A stretch of DNA of 64,000 bases from Falsibacillus albus (GCF_003668575.1 NZ_RCVZ01000016.1:24001-88000); one strand, 5' to 3'; numbered from the stretch's first letter, positions 34,811 to 44,374 are shown. Notes: generated by a model not told the origin, from the sequence alone. A program made the numbers and translations.

Positions 34811-35141
34811 TTTTTCTCAAAGGTGCATACAGGTTGTTTTCCGCCCCAAGATGCTTGAAGACTCTTCGCTGCACTGCAGGGTCTCGCACCTTCCGCTCCA
34901 ATCAACAACATTTTATGAAAGGCTCTTTTCTCAAACTTTTTTGCTTTTGGCCATTAAAATGGGTGGTATATGCAATATTGCACCTATTAAATGGTGTGAT
35001 TGACGAGAAAAGAGCCGGGATCCTATATTTAACGCGCTAATCATCTATCTTCGCGTTAAAATCGGCAGTAAGATTTTAACAACAATCTTTACGAAAACAG
35101 CCTTATGAAAACAGGTAAAAACAATCTTTGAGAAAACAGCC
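34811..35141 (-). repeat. Dispersed repeat, copy 7 (composite, nested)
   Basis: It contains several family modules in succession: ACAGGTTGTTTTCCGCC, GCAGGGTCTCGCACCTTCCG, CTCCAATCAACAACAT, then GGCTCTTTTCTCAAAC in opposite sense, GAGAAAAGAGCC, the satellite hairpin GTTAAAATC (35055-35063)/GATTTTAAC (35072-35080), AACAATCTTTACGAAAACAGCC, and a last AACAATCTTTGAGAAAACAGCC. It looks like one element inserted in or next to another. It fills the gap between 34707 and thiF; no gene was found. Confidence 0.7.
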
Positions 35142-35190
35142 TCTCTTTTTTTACCAACCTTTAGAGCCCAATTAATTTCTGCCTGCCAAC

Positions 35191-36219
35191 TTACCCGACA
35201 ATCTTATGATACAGCGTCTTAGCTTCTGCAATATCTTTTGTTCCATGAATCATCACTCGGCCATCCTTGAAAAAAATAAGCCGCTTATCTTCAAACTGAT
35301 AAGAAAGCAAAAATGGATTCCGCTCAACCTTTCCAGCCTGATTTTCCAATGCTTTCTCCAGTTGTTCCAAGTCTCTTTGAACACGCGCTGAAGGCCGGAT
35401 TTGCACGGTGGCCCTTCCACACAACACCGCCGATTTTGTTTGGTTTTCAAATGAAAGGTGCGGATAGGACGGGTTGGTGCCGCATGATGGACATTGTTCT
35501 TTCTTTACGTTTGAGATATCCAATTCAATATGACGGTTCGACCATAGATCAAAAGAAACCAGCTTATGGCGGAGGGCATCATAGTCCTCCACCAAGATCT
35601 TCAAAGCTTCCACAGATTGATAAGCAGTCACCATCTGTACGGCAGGGCTGATGATCCCTGCCGTGTCGCAAGTGGCCCCACCCATTGGGACACTCTCCAA
35701 TAAACATTTCAGGCAAGGGGACTTCCCTGGAATGATGGTATAACTTAAACCGTAGCTGCCGACACATGCCCCATAAATCCAAGGGACCTCATGTTTTTGC
35801 GACATATCATTGATCAAAAGCCTCGTATCAAAATTATCGGTCGCGTCAATGATGAGCTGCACCCCCTCCATCAACCCGCGGAGTTCATTCACTTGGACAT
35901 CTGCAACATGCGCCTCCACTTGGACAGAAGAATTGATTTGCTGAAGCCTTTCTTTGGCCGCGGCAGCCTTTGGCATTCTCGTTTCGGCGTCTTTTTCCGT
36001 ATACAGCTGCTGACGCTGTAAATTACTTGATTCCACATAGTCCCGATCAACAATCGTGATTTTACCGACTCCTGCGCGTACAAGCTGCTCGGCATTTCCA
36101 GTTCCAAGCGCACCTGCACCAATGATCAGTATATGTTTTTCCGCTAGTTTTTTTTGGCCGGATTCCCCTATTTTATTGAAAAGGATCTGCCTGGAGTAGC
36201 GTTCATCCATCATTTTCAT
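35191..36219 (-). CDS. thiF: ThiS adenylyltransferase (ThiF/MoeB/E1 family)
   Basis: The 342-residue enzyme adenylates the C-terminal Gly-Gly of ThiS for sulfur loading in thiazole synthesis. It has the Rossmann ATP-binding IIGAGALGT (residues about 32-40), IVDRDYVESSNLQRQ, and two Zn-binding Cys pairs (CLKC, CPSC). The C-terminal 60 residues are extra relative to minimal ThiF. It overlaps thiS by four bases and ends the thiamin operon. Confidence 0.92.
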   Translation of the reverse strand: MKMMDERYSRQILFNKIGESGQKKLAEKHILIIGAGALGTGNAEQLVRAGVGKITIVDRDYVESSNLQRQQLYTEKDAETRMPKAAAAKERLQQINSSVQVEAHVADVQVNELRGLMEGVQLIIDATDNFDTRLLINDMSQKHEVPWIYGACVGSYGLSYTIIPGKSPCLKCLLESVPMGGATCDTAGIISPAVQMVTAYQSVEALKILVEDYDALRHKLVSFDLWSNRHIELDISNVKKEQCPSCGTNPSYPHLSFENQTKSAVLCGRATVQIRPSARVQRDLEQLEKALENQAGKVERNPFLLSYQFEDKRLIFFKDGRVMIHGTKDIAEAKTLYHKIVG

Positions 36220-36419
36220 CCCCCGCTCACAAAATGAACCAATTCGAGTGAATCTCCTTCTTCTAACATAGTCTCATCATACAATTCTTTTTCAAGGATG
36301 GCCCTGTTCCTTTCAACGATGACCATTTTCGGATCGAGCTGATAATATTCAAGCAGCTGAACGATGCTTTCGACTCCGCTCGGAATATGGGCCGCTTCCC
36401 CATTCACATGAATCTTCAT
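36216..36419 (-). CDS. thiS: Sulfur carrier protein
   Basis: The 67-residue ubiquitin-like protein ends in the required Gly-Gly (LVHFVSGG). Adenylated by ThiF and thiocarboxylated, it gives sulfur to ThiG. Its start overlaps the tenI stop by one base. Confidence 0.95.
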   Translation of the reverse strand: MKIHVNGEAAHIPSGVESIVQLLEYYQLDPKMVIVERNRAILEKELYDETMLEEGDSLELVHFVSGG

Positions 36420-37033
36420 TACATAGCCCCTTTTCTATAAGCACAAGCCACTGCTTCAATATCATCAGAATCCCAAAAGCCAGACATGACGGCAGCGCCC
36501 CTTGCACCTGTTTTTTTTACTTCTGCTATATTACTTGGGTTGATTCCTCCGATTGCTATGACCGGGATCTTTAAGCTATGAACCACCTTTTCCAAAGCCG
36601 GTAATCCTCTTGCCGGAAGATCCCTTTTAGAATTGGAGGGAAAAACATGGCCGAAAAGAACATAGTCTGCCCCTGCATATTCCGCTTCCACCGCTTCATC
36701 AACAGAATGAACAGACCGTCCTACACGCAGAGCGGGAAATATCCTTTTCACAAGATCTGCACCCAGGCTATGATTCGCAAGCTGCACGCCCTCCGCACCC
36801 ATCGCCTGCGCCACATCTACCCGGTCATTGATGGTGATTTTGGAAAAAGGAATCCCTATTGTTTTCAGTCCATTGGCCGCCTCCATCAACTCCTTGGCAG
36901 AAAGCTGTTTTTCCCTAAGATGAATATAATCCACATGTGGTTCAATCATGGATGCTTTTTGAATAAATTGAGTCATTGGAAGTTTGCCATTTGAAATGGC
37001 ATGGATTTCAAACCTGCTCAAAGAATTTGCCAA
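36419..37033 (-). CDS. tenI: Thiazole tautomerase
   Basis: The 204-residue TIM-barrel protein resembles B. subtilis TenI more than ThiE: RSVHSVDEAVEAEYAGADYVLFGHVF has the catalytic His in the GHVF motif, and the phosphate loop reads AIGGINPSN. TenI isomerises the ThiG product to the form used by ThiE. Its start overlaps the thiH stop. A ThiE-like thiamin-phosphate synthase activity cannot be excluded. No separate thiE lies in the window. Confidence 0.85.
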   Translation of the reverse strand: MANSLSRFEIHAISNGKLPMTQFIQKASMIEPHVDYIHLREKQLSAKELMEAANGLKTIGIPFSKITINDRVDVAQAMGAEGVQLANHSLGADLVKRIFPALRVGRSVHSVDEAVEAEYAGADYVLFGHVFPSNSKRDLPARGLPALEKVVHSLKIPVIAIGGINPSNIAEVKKTGARGAAVMSGFWDSDDIEAVACAYRKGAM

Positions 37034-38121
37034 TCCTTCATCACCGGCTGGTATCCCTTGAATCGCAGCAGGTTCCTGATTTCCTCAACCGAACGTTCAT
37101 CGGAAATCTCAAACTGGCTTTGAGTCTCTTTCGGCTTTGTATATCCACCCACTTCTGTGGATGACGCTGCCGACATTTTCGTCACTCCCAATGGAATCAA
37201 TTGATTGCGAAGCTCTTCCGTTTCACGGGTTGAAATCGTGATTCCTGTCCTCGGCAGGAAAATCCGCATCGCCAACATCGCTTGGACTAAATTTTTGTCG
37301 GTTACATCGAATGCAGGTTCAAAGCTTCCAGCATTTGGGCGAATCCGCGGAAACGAAACCCCTATTTCGGTTTCCATATACTTTTTCTGTAGATATTCAG
37401 CATGAAGCCCTGTAATAAAGCATTCCTTTCTCCATTCATCAAGCCCAAGCAAGGCTCCGATGTTGACCGAACGCATCCCCGCCCTGCAGCCTCTTTCAGG
37501 AGTATCCAGACGATAGCGAAAGTCTCTTTTCGGTCCTTTTGTATGGATTTCACGGTAAATCGCTTCGTTGTACACTTCCTGGTAAACTGTCAAACTATCG
37601 ATCCCGCTCTGGACCAGCGTCTCATATTCCGCTTGATCCATTGGCTGCACTTCGATTCCGACGGATGAGAAATACTTCTTCAAAATAGACATGCTTTCTG
37701 CCAAATATTCAGCAGAAGAATGGATACGGGACTCACCCGTCAAAAGAATGATATGTTCAATCCCCATTTCAGCAATCGCCTTGGCTTCCACTTCGATTTC
37801 TTCCATCGTCAACCGCTTCCTTGGGAATACATTATCGATGCTGAAGCTGCAATATGTACACGTATTGACACAGTAATCGGACAGGTACAACGGAAGGAAG
37901 AGCTGCATCGTTTTCCCGAACTGCTTAATCGTCAGCTGATGTGCTTTCTGAGCCATCTCTTCTAAAAAGCCTTCAGCGGCAGGCGATAACAGCACGAGGT
38001 AATCGCTTTCAGAAATCCGGCCCTTCATCAGCACTTTCTCTACATCCTGTGGGGTGACTTCAGAAAATATCTCCGTGAATGGCTCGGCTTTAATTTTCTC
38101 AAATTCCTCATAGAAGCTCAT
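37018..38121 (-). CDS. thiH: 2-iminoacetate synthase (radical SAM, ThiH)
   Basis: The 367-residue radical SAM enzyme has the iron-sulfur motif CVNTCTYC (Cys84, 88, 91; CxxxCxxC). It cleaves tyrosine to make dehydroglycine for ThiG. B. subtilis uses oxygen-dependent ThiO for this step, so ThiH here points to a different, oxygen-sparing route. Start ATG 38121 has AAAGGATG upstream. It follows thiG after a 248-base gap that contains a dispersed repeat. Confidence 0.93.
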   Translation of the reverse strand: MSFYEEFEKIKAEPFTEIFSEVTPQDVEKVLMKGRISESDYLVLLSPAAEGFLEEMAQKAHQLTIKQFGKTMQLFLPLYLSDYCVNTCTYCSFSIDNVFPRKRLTMEEIEVEAKAIAEMGIEHIILLTGESRIHSSAEYLAESMSILKKYFSSVGIEVQPMDQAEYETLVQSGIDSLTVYQEVYNEAIYREIHTKGPKRDFRYRLDTPERGCRAGMRSVNIGALLGLDEWRKECFITGLHAEYLQKKYMETEIGVSFPRIRPNAGSFEPAFDVTDKNLVQAMLAMRIFLPRTGITISTRETEELRNQLIPLGVTKMSAASSTEVGGYTKPKETQSQFEISDERSVEEIRNLLRFKGYQPVMKDWQIL

Positions 38122-38175
38122 CTAATCATCCTTTCATTTATATGTTGTGCTCGTGATTAATGCAGTTTATTTTAA

Positions 38176-38370
38176 GGCTCTTTCGAACATTTACTTACGA
38201 CTAATCAAAAATTGAATTTGATCGGTTACCTCCTCACGATGCTCACTTTCTTCTTGGCGGGCGGTGAGCACCATCTGTTTGACCTGCTCCCGTTTCCCGA
38301 GGGCTGACACCATAACCGATCAATTCAACAGCCTGGAACGGGTAATAAACAGCAATCTTTGAGAAATGCC
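38176..38370 (-). repeat. Dispersed repeat, copy 8, inside the thiamin operon
   Basis: The ends are GGCTCTTTCGAACATTT and CAATCTTTGAGAAATGCC. Inside, TTGAATTTGATCGGTTA pairs with TAACCGATCAATTCAA. The inner end touches the thiG stop codon (TAG at 38370-38372). It separates thiG from thiH within one operon without interrupting a gene. Confidence 0.65.
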
Positions 38371-39143
38371 TATTTTAAAAATCCGGTTAATGGAGACGAA
38401 GCATTCGCCCTCATACTGGTCGGCCCGAGACCGGATAGGTATGCCAGCCTTCCTGCTTTGACAGCCAAATCAAACGCCTTGGCCATCTCGACTGGATTAT
38501 CTGCCGTGGCAATGGCCGTATTGACGAGTACAGCAGAGGCTCCCATTTCCATTGCTTCAGCGGCTTCCGATGGCTTGCCGATCCCTGCATCCACGATAAT
38601 GGGAAGCTCCATTTCATCAATCATGATTTGAATCATTTCCTTCATTCTGATGCCTCGGTTCGAACCGATCGGAGCACCCAATGGCATGATCGCCGCTGCC
38701 CCGGCTTCCTGCATCCGTTTCGCTGCCATCAAATCAGGGCTCATATATGGGAGGACGACAAAACCTTCTTTTGCCAATACTTCCGTTGCCCTTGTCGTTT
38801 CTTCATTATCAGGCAGCAAATATTTTTGATCTGAAATGACTTCGATCTTGATCCAATTTCCCATCCCGCTTGCTTTTGCAAGCCTTGCGATGCGAATTGC
38901 TTCTTCGGCGCTCCGTGCACCGGATGTATTCGGCATTAGCGTCACATCCTGAGGAATGTCATTCAGAATATGTTCGTCAGGTTTTCTTATGTCCACCCGC
39001 CTCAATGCGACCGTAACCACCTCTGAGCGGGATTGCTCGATTGCCTCTTTCATCTGTTTATGATCGGCAAATTTGCCAGTACCAACAAAAAGTCTGCTTT
39101 CGAACGCTTTGCCGCCAATGTGCAATTGATCATTCATTTTCAT
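38370..39143 (-). CDS. thiG: Thiazole synthase
   Basis: The 257-residue TIM-barrel enzyme joins deoxyxylulose phosphate, dehydroglycine and ThiS-borne sulfur. Hallmarks are [12 protein letters not shown] at the start, [11 protein letters not shown] (Schiff-base Lys expected in the family region) and [20 protein letters not shown]. The first ATG (39143) and the second (39137) share one AAAGGGG site; 39137 has better spacing. It is 15 bases past ykoC. Confidence 0.93.
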   Translation of the reverse strand: MKMNDQLHIGGKAFESRLFVGTGKFADHKQMKEAIEQSRSEVVTVALRRVDIRKPDEHILNDIPQDVTLMPNTSGARSAEEAIRIARLAKASGMGNWIKIEVISDQKYLLPDNEETTRATEVLAKEGFVVLPYMSPDLMAAKRMQEAGAAAIMPLGAPIGSNRGIRMKEMIQIMIDEMELPIIVDAGIGKPSEAAEAMEMGASAVLVNTAIATADNPVEMAKAFDLAVKAGRLAYLSGLGPTSMRANASSPLTGFLK

Positions 39144-39157
39144 TTTCCCCTTTCTTT

Positions 39158-39955
39158 TTAGCCCCTTACATCCGTGACCGGGAAGTAAGGAAGATGCATA
39201 CCAATCTCGTAGGCGATCGGCAGGATGATGAGAAAGCTTAAAACAAATAAAATATCGAATTTGGAAAAGGTCGTTTCATAATAATATGTTCGTTGTTGCA
39301 CTGCCGAAAATCGCTTCGCTTCCATGGCGATGGCAATACGGTGCGCACGGCGAATGCTCTGGGATAGCAGGGAGACGGAATACGTTTTGATTGTTTGGTA
39401 GAATCCTTTCAATCCTGACTTTTTTTGTACGCCCCGCACCTTCAAGGCAGAGCGGATGATTTGAAATTCTGAGATCATGATTGGGATCAAGCGGATGCCT
39501 GCCATGAAGCTGTATGCATATTTCGGTTTTAGTTTTAGCTGCTGCATCAATGAATAAAATAAGAAGACCGGCCTTGTCGTCAAACTGAAAAGCAGTCCCA
39601 GCACCGAAAAGGTAAAGGCCCGCAATCCAATATGAAAACCTCTATAAAAGCTTTCCTTAGTGATGCTGATCAATCCCCAATGAAACCACAGCTCCTCACC
39701 TTTACCAAAAAAAATCATCGAAGTGGCCGTCGAAAATGAAATCAACAGAAAAGGAAAGGTAATCCACCAAATCCGCTTAGCGGGATGGCCGGAAAAGCAA
39801 AACAGAAGAACCGTAAGCATAAACGTGAAATTTAACAGGAAGCTCGGATTTTGAATGAAAAGCACCGCTATAAACAACGCAACCAGCCAAATGAGCTTCA
39901 CGCTCGGATTTACTTTATGGAGCCATGTTTCCTTAAAGTCAAACGTCCGATTCAT
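39158..39955 (-). CDS. ykoC: ECF transporter T component (thiamin/HMP uptake)
   Basis: The 265-residue membrane protein has about six helices and the EcfT coupling helix with the Ala-Arg-Gly-type motifs ([16 protein letters not shown]; ...MEAKRFSA). It overlaps ykoD by four bases. It links the substrate-binding subunit YkoE to the ATPase YkoD. Confidence 0.88.
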   Translation of the reverse strand: MNRTFDFKETWLHKVNPSVKLIWLVALFIAVLFIQNPSFLLNFTFMLTVLLFCFSGHPAKRIWWITFPFLLISFSTATSMIFFGKGEELWFHWGLISITKESFYRGFHIGLRAFTFSVLGLLFSLTTRPVFLFYSLMQQLKLKPKYAYSFMAGIRLIPIMISEFQIIRSALKVRGVQKKSGLKGFYQTIKTYSVSLLSQSIRRAHRIAIAMEAKRFSAVQQRTYYYETTFSKFDILFVLSFLIILPIAYEIGMHLPYFPVTDVRG

Positions 39956-41403
39956 CCAACCACCACCTTTTCCTTCCCTTTTTCATGTTTGATCTCATCC
40001 CTGATCAATTGGCCCTTTTCAATTTCCCAGACCCTTGTGACAAAATGGTCCACGATTTCCGGAGAGTGTGTCACCATCAAAATCGTTGTCCCTCGTTTGC
40101 GCCAATAGTCGATCATCTCAAGGATGGCAAAGGTATTCCGTGCATCCTGTCCAAAAGTCGGTTCATCCAATAACATGATGCTCGGCTCATCGACGACCGC
40201 CGCAGCGACACTCAATCTTCTTTTCTGTCCCATGGACAGCTGATAAGGATGCTGCATCCGCACCTCAGATAGATGAAACATCTTCAGCATCTCTTCAACC
40301 TTCTGATCGATGTATGCAGGTTCTTTGCCACCAACTCGTAAGGTATACGCAATCTCTTCATAGACGGAATGGCTGACAAACTGATATTCCGGATTTTGAA
40401 AGACAAAGGTTACTTCATCAGCCAGCCGTTTGATTCCAGATGCTTTTCTTCCTTTTATCCAGTAATGTCCCGATGTAGGAATCAACCTCATCAAGCTGTG
40501 GAGAAGCGTGCTTTTCCCTGCTCCATTTCTGCCCACGATCCCGATCCATTCACCTTTTTTGATATGTGCTTCTTCAATATAGACACCTTCTTTTCTCCCA
40601 TGGAATCCCCGGAATTCCCTCAGTTCAAGAATTTCTTCTTCCATCGGTTCCGTTGTCTCCATAGATCGATTGTTTAAATAGTCCTCCCAGGCTTCCGGAT
40701 GCCATATACCTTGTTCCGTCAATTCTGTTTGATAACGGGAAAGAATGATCTCTGGTTCTCCATCGGCTTGGATGTGGCCATTTTCATCAAACATGACAAT
40801 CCTATCGACGATATCCAGCACATGATCAAGCTTATGCTCGACAATCACCAAGGTTTTGTCCCCTCCAACACTCTTGATGGTCTCCCAGATGCTTTCTGTT
40901 CCTTCCGGGTCCAGCATTGCCGTCGGTTCGTCCAAAAACAGGACATCCGGCTCAAGGGCAAGTGCAGAAGCTATGGCAAGCCTCTGCTTCATTCCCCCAG
41001 ACAGCGTTTGGATTTCCGTGTGTGAATCTTCCAGATTTAATCCGACCATCCTTAAAAGTTCAAGGATGCGAGCCTCCATCTGTTCCCGGGGAACTTGAAG
41101 GTTTTCGAGGACAAATGCCAATTCTTCATCCACATAAGGCATACAAAATTGAGCATCCGGATCTTGGAAGATATATCCCCATGATTCGGGGCACTTTACC
41201 TTCTCCGCCTTCATCGGCATTTCATGAAATTCGGGAACGATGCCCGAAAGCACCTGAAGCAAGGTGGACTTTCCGCATCCGGATGGTCCGATGATCAACA
41301 CCTTTTCCCCTTGTTGAAAAGAAAGGTCCAGATCTTTAAATAATAACTTCTCATCCCCTGGGAATTTCAGCCGAAGCTTCTTCAATTCTCCCATTGAACT
41401 CAT
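39952..41403 (-). CDS. ykoD: ECF transporter double ATPase
   Basis: The 483-residue protein contains two ABC domains. The first has Walker A GPSGCGKST, signature LSGGMKQR and Walker B VLFLDEPT. The second (from about residue 260) has GRNGAGKST, LSMGQKRR and IMLLDEPT. A fused double ATPase is typical of YkoD. GAGGTG lies before the ATG at 41403. Confidence 0.92.
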   Translation of the reverse strand: MSSMGELKKLRLKFPGDEKLLFKDLDLSFQQGEKVLIIGPSGCGKSTLLQVLSGIVPEFHEMPMKAEKVKCPESWGYIFQDPDAQFCMPYVDEELAFVLENLQVPREQMEARILELLRMVGLNLEDSHTEIQTLSGGMKQRLAIASALALEPDVLFLDEPTAMLDPEGTESIWETIKSVGGDKTLVIVEHKLDHVLDIVDRIVMFDENGHIQADGEPEIILSRYQTELTEQGIWHPEAWEDYLNNRSMETTEPMEEEILELREFRGFHGRKEGVYIEEAHIKKGEWIGIVGRNGAGKSTLLHSLMRLIPTSGHYWIKGRKASGIKRLADEVTFVFQNPEYQFVSHSVYEEIAYTLRVGGKEPAYIDQKVEEMLKMFHLSEVRMQHPYQLSMGQKRRLSVAAAVVDEPSIMLLDEPTFGQDARNTFAILEMIDYWRKRGTTILMVTHSPEIVDHFVTRVWEIEKGQLIRDEIKHEKGKEKVVVG

Positions 41404-41416
41404 TCAAAACACCTCA

Positions 41417-41998
41417 TTATTGATCCAGCATGTCATAGTCGCTCTTTGAAATCGGACGGAGCATATTGGTAACCCCTGTCTTCTCAAGTGCTTTCACCAC
41501 ATAGTAGGCAAAGACACCGGATATTAAGACGGAACCGATCAGACGGGCAGCCAAGTAAAGGATCAAATTCCACGTCGCCAAATCGCCGATATATCCTTTG
41601 TACATATCCATGAAAATGGAGGCGATGGCCGAACCGATTGATGCAAGTGACACGACCAGAATATCGTACCTTTTATAGCGGAACATCATGAAGACAAGCT
41701 CTGCGAGCAAGCCTTGGATGACACCATAAATCAACACTTCCAATCCCCATTGCGACCCTGTCAGGAATTCACCGCTTGCAGCCGCGATTTCTGCCAACAG
41801 CGCCAGCCCCGGTTTTCGGATGAGCAGATAGGCCACCGTACCTGCCATGAACCACATTCCATATATAAGCTGATCGATGTGCAGCCCCAGCGTGCCAACC
41901 ATGCTATAGAGCGGGCCCCAGACTTTGTAGATTAAACCAAAGACGATCGAAACCACTACCGTTACTAAAATATCCGTCAATCGAAGTCGATTGGACAT
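41417..41998 (-). CDS. ykoE: ECF transporter S component for HMP/thiamin
   Basis: The 193-residue protein has five to six membrane helices. YkoE is the substrate-specific subunit for hydroxymethylpyrimidine or thiamin. The start ATG 41998 has AAGGAGGA upstream and overlaps the tenA stop by one base. Confidence 0.88.
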   Translation of the reverse strand: MSNRLRLTDILVTVVVSIVFGLIYKVWGPLYSMVGTLGLHIDQLIYGMWFMAGTVAYLLIRKPGLALLAEIAAASGEFLTGSQWGLEVLIYGVIQGLLAELVFMMFRYKRYDILVVSLASIGSAIASIFMDMYKGYIGDLATWNLILYLAARLIGSVLISGVFAYYVVKALEKTGVTNMLRPISKSDYDMLDQ

Positions 41999-42690
41999 TA
42001 CAATTCCTCCTTCAACATGGATTCAGATAGATCTGACCAGTTTTCATGCCGATATGCCATTTCCCAAAATCTCAACTCATACTGGCTGCTGATCATGAAC
42101 AACTCTTTCATTTGTTGTCTCTGCTGTTCCGTACTCTTTTCAGCAATCTCATCCAGTCTTTCTATCTGTTCTTCCACTAACGCACGGAACCATTCGCCGC
42201 CGTAAGTTCCGATCCACTCTTGATAGATCGGCTCTTCGGGACGACAATCCTTCAATCTTTCGCCGATCTCATAATAAAGCCAGTAGCAAGGTAACAGTGC
42301 TGCGATGATTTCACCAAGCCCGCCAAGACATGCAGCACGATACATATGAGATGTATAGGCATAAGCAGTCGGAGCAGGCTGGAATGCTTCTTTCTCTTCC
42401 GCTGTGATTCCAAGCAATGCAGAAAATTTCTCGTGCAGACTCAGCTCTGCTTCGGCTGTGCCTTGCGCATGGACTGCCAGCCTGCTTGTCGTATGCAAAT
42501 CAGGCGCTTTTGCTGCTCCAAATGCTTGAACCTTGGCAAAATGTCTTAAATAATACGCATCCTGCATGACATAATAGCGAAATCGATCAAGACTCAACCC
42601 TCCATCGCCAAGCTCCTTCACAAACGGATGATGAAAGCTCGCTTCCCATACCTCGTTGGCTTCCCGCCGGCATTCTTGTGTAAATGTCAT
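41998..42690 (-). CDS. tenA: Aminopyrimidine aminohydrolase (thiaminase II)
   Basis: The 230-residue helical enzyme salvages thiamin breakdown products to hydroxymethylpyrimidine. Family marks: FVKELGDGGLSLDRFRYYVMQDAYYL at the start and CYWLYYEIG mid-protein. ATG 42690 follows AAGGAGGAGA; the open frame back to 42774 runs into the riboswitch terminator and is not translated. First gene of the thiamin operon, fitting salvage and uptake before synthesis. Confidence 0.93.
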   Translation of the reverse strand: MTFTQECRREANEVWEASFHHPFVKELGDGGLSLDRFRYYVMQDAYYLRHFAKVQAFGAAKAPDLHTTSRLAVHAQGTAEAELSLHEKFSALLGITAEEKEAFQPAPTAYAYTSHMYRAACLGGLGEIIAALLPCYWLYYEIGERLKDCRPEEPIYQEWIGTYGGEWFRALVEEQIERLDEIAEKSTEQQRQQMKELFMISSQYELRFWEMAYRHENWSDLSESMLKEEL

Positions 42691-42755
42691 TCCATTCTCC
42701 TCCTTGTAGATCAACGCTTTTTTCCATCCCTGATTGAGCCGCTGCACAATATAAC

Positions 42756-42789
42756 AAAAAAACCGTTCCTGCATAGGCAGAAACGGTTG
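42756..42789 (-). terminator. TPP riboswitch expression-platform terminator
   Basis: AACCGTTTCTGC and GCAGGAACGGTT pair around CTAT, followed on the minus strand by TTTTTG. It lies between the aptamer and tenA, so TPP binding should favour premature termination. Confidence 0.85.
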
Positions 42790-42858
42790 TCGTCGTCAGA
42801 ATTAAAATGCTGATCGCTAAAAATCCGATGAAACGTGAAATCAATAGCGGACCACAAC

Positions 42859-42941
42859 CACTTCCCTACGCTAGTACAAACTAGATCAGGTTCCAAGGGT
42901 CAAGGCTAACGCCTCTCTCAGCTTTCGCACCCCTAGTGGAA
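42859..42941 (-). ncRNA. TPP riboswitch (THI element)
   Basis: On the minus strand the aptamer reads CCACTAGGGGTGCGAAAGC, then CTGAGAGAGG, ACCCTTGGAACCTGATCTAG and TACTAGCGTAGGGAAGTGG. All conserved TPP blocks are present (CUGAGA, ACCUGAUC, GUAGGGA). It controls the whole nine-gene operon from tenA to thiF. Confidence 0.95.
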
Positions 42942-43111
42942 AATTACGTATGAAATTTTACATGACCCATCTTACAGGAAACACATGAGAATGACAAGTA
43001 AGAAAAAACGTCATTTTTTGCCCTTACCCGATATTTACTCGATTCCTCATATTTTCCCCCGAATTGTTCATCCTAAAAAAATAAGTGTTTTTGAATAGGA
43101 GGAAAATCAGT

Positions 43112-43249
43112 ATGTCCGACAACAAATTTGTAGTGCTTCTCATGATGACCATCATCGGAACCATCATGACCACCATTTACAGTGCCATCATCATCTCAAA
43201 GAATAATGCAATCCTGGAACAGACAAATAAACCGGAAGAAAAGAAATAA
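43112..43249 (+). CDS. 45-residue single-span membrane protein
   Basis: AGGAGG precedes ATG 43112. The peptide has one hydrophobic stretch (FVVLLMMTIIGTIMTTIYSA, residues about 6-25), then a short charged tail rich in Lys and Glu. Function unknown. It lies between the TPP riboswitch and ynfA with no other gene. Confidence 0.65.
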   Translation: MSDNKFVVLLMMTIIGTIMTTIYSAIIISKNNAILEQTNKPEEKK

Positions 43250-43273
43250 AAGGAGGGCCTGCAGCAAGCAGAT

Positions 43274-43594
43274 CTATCCCCTCGGCCCCCAAAGCATGAC
43301 GGATACCCCCGCTAGACAAATCAAGGCACCGAGCCAATCATAAAGGTCTGGTGTCTTTTTATCGATTCCCCATCCCCACAATACAGAGAGGATGATAAAT
43401 ACCCCACCGTACGCTGCGTACACCCTCCCAAAGGTCGGGAAGCTTTGAAAAGTTGGAATGATGCCGTATAGAACCAAGATAAGGCTTCCGATTATGCCAT
43501 ACCAAATCGGATGGCCTTCCCTGAGCCATAACCAAACCATGTAGCCGCCGCCGATTTCTGCCAAACCTGCGAGAATAAACAGTGTGAATGTCAT
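43274..43594 (-). CDS. YnfA/UPF0060 family membrane protein
   Basis: The 106-residue protein has four membrane helices and the family pattern [20 protein letters not shown] and [13 protein letters not shown]. It is structurally like the SMR drug exporters, but function is not proven in Bacillus. ATG 43594 has GGAG eight bases upstream. Confidence 0.8.
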   Translation of the reverse strand: MTFTLFILAGLAEIGGGYMVWLWLREGHPIWYGIIGSLILVLYGIIPTFQSFPTFGRVYAAYGGVFIILSVLWGWGIDKKTPDLYDWLGALICLAGVSVMLWGPRG

Positions 43595-43691
43595 CACCAA
43601 CACTCCAATCACAAAATAAAGACAAAATAAAAAGCTTGGATTCAGTGTCCAAGCAAAATCACAGACGATTCCTATACAACTAGTAATCTAC

Positions 43692-44087
43692 TTATAAAAA
43701 TGGTTTGATGATAATCGGATATTTTTGGATGATGCTTTGGGCATTTTCCATCACAACCCGAATCATTACACAAAACTTCTTATGATCCGATGCTTTTTCC
43801 TCGATGTTTTCAGGAATGTTCAGCACAAACGAAAATGTTCCTGTTTTATCCGGGGAACAATCATGTGAACAAAAAACAGATCGACTATTGATCGTCTCCT
43901 CTTTTTTCTTATGGTCCACTGTAATCAAATCAATATCGTAGCGCTTGATTTTATTTTTTGCGCGTCCACCCTTAACCTCGATTTGTCCATTGATGCAGCC
44001 GCCGTTTGCATATACATGATTATCTAAATGCAGCCAAGCCTTTGGCATGCCAATTTTGCTTTTTAATAAGCGTTGTTGAAATAGCAT
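43692..44087 (-). CDS. Short Spo0M-like (arrestin-fold) protein
   Basis: The protein of about 131 residues resembles the N-terminal arrestin-like half of Spo0M: a start rich in Lys, then AWLHLDNHVYANGGCINGQI and VKGGRAKNKIKRYDIDL. Full Spo0M has about 258 residues, so this is a one-domain member or truncated paralogue. ATG 44087 has AAGGTGA upstream. Possibly linked to sporulation or cell-shape control; inference only. Confidence 0.6.
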   Translation of the reverse strand: MLFQQRLLKSKIGMPKAWLHLDNHVYANGGCINGQIEVKGGRAKNKIKRYDIDLITVDHKKKEETINSRSVFCSHDCSPDKTGTFSFVLNIPENIEEKASDHKKFCVMIRVVMENAQSIIQKYPIIIKPFL

Positions 44088-44374
44088 TTCCATCACCTTA
44101 TGTCAAAGAATTAATGAAAAGTAGCACCTATTAAATAAAGGTTCATACCAAAAATTTAATTTGCTCAAGTCACAAATAAAATAATGCAACTTTTACGGTA
44201 AAATTACAAGTACTTTTCGATAAATAATTTGTAAAATTTTTTGGGAATATCTAGATAAAAATTTTTCATTTAAAGACGCGTTTTTTCACACTTTTCTGCC
44301 AGAAAAATCATCCTTCTGGCATGTATGTTTCATGAACATTATACTTAAGGGTAAATGCAACTGGAGGAGTGATC

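Noticed and set aside
34807-35040. 77-codon plus-strand ORF between the oxidoreductase and thiF
   Set aside because: Falls wholly within composite repeat copy 7 and has no translation signals.
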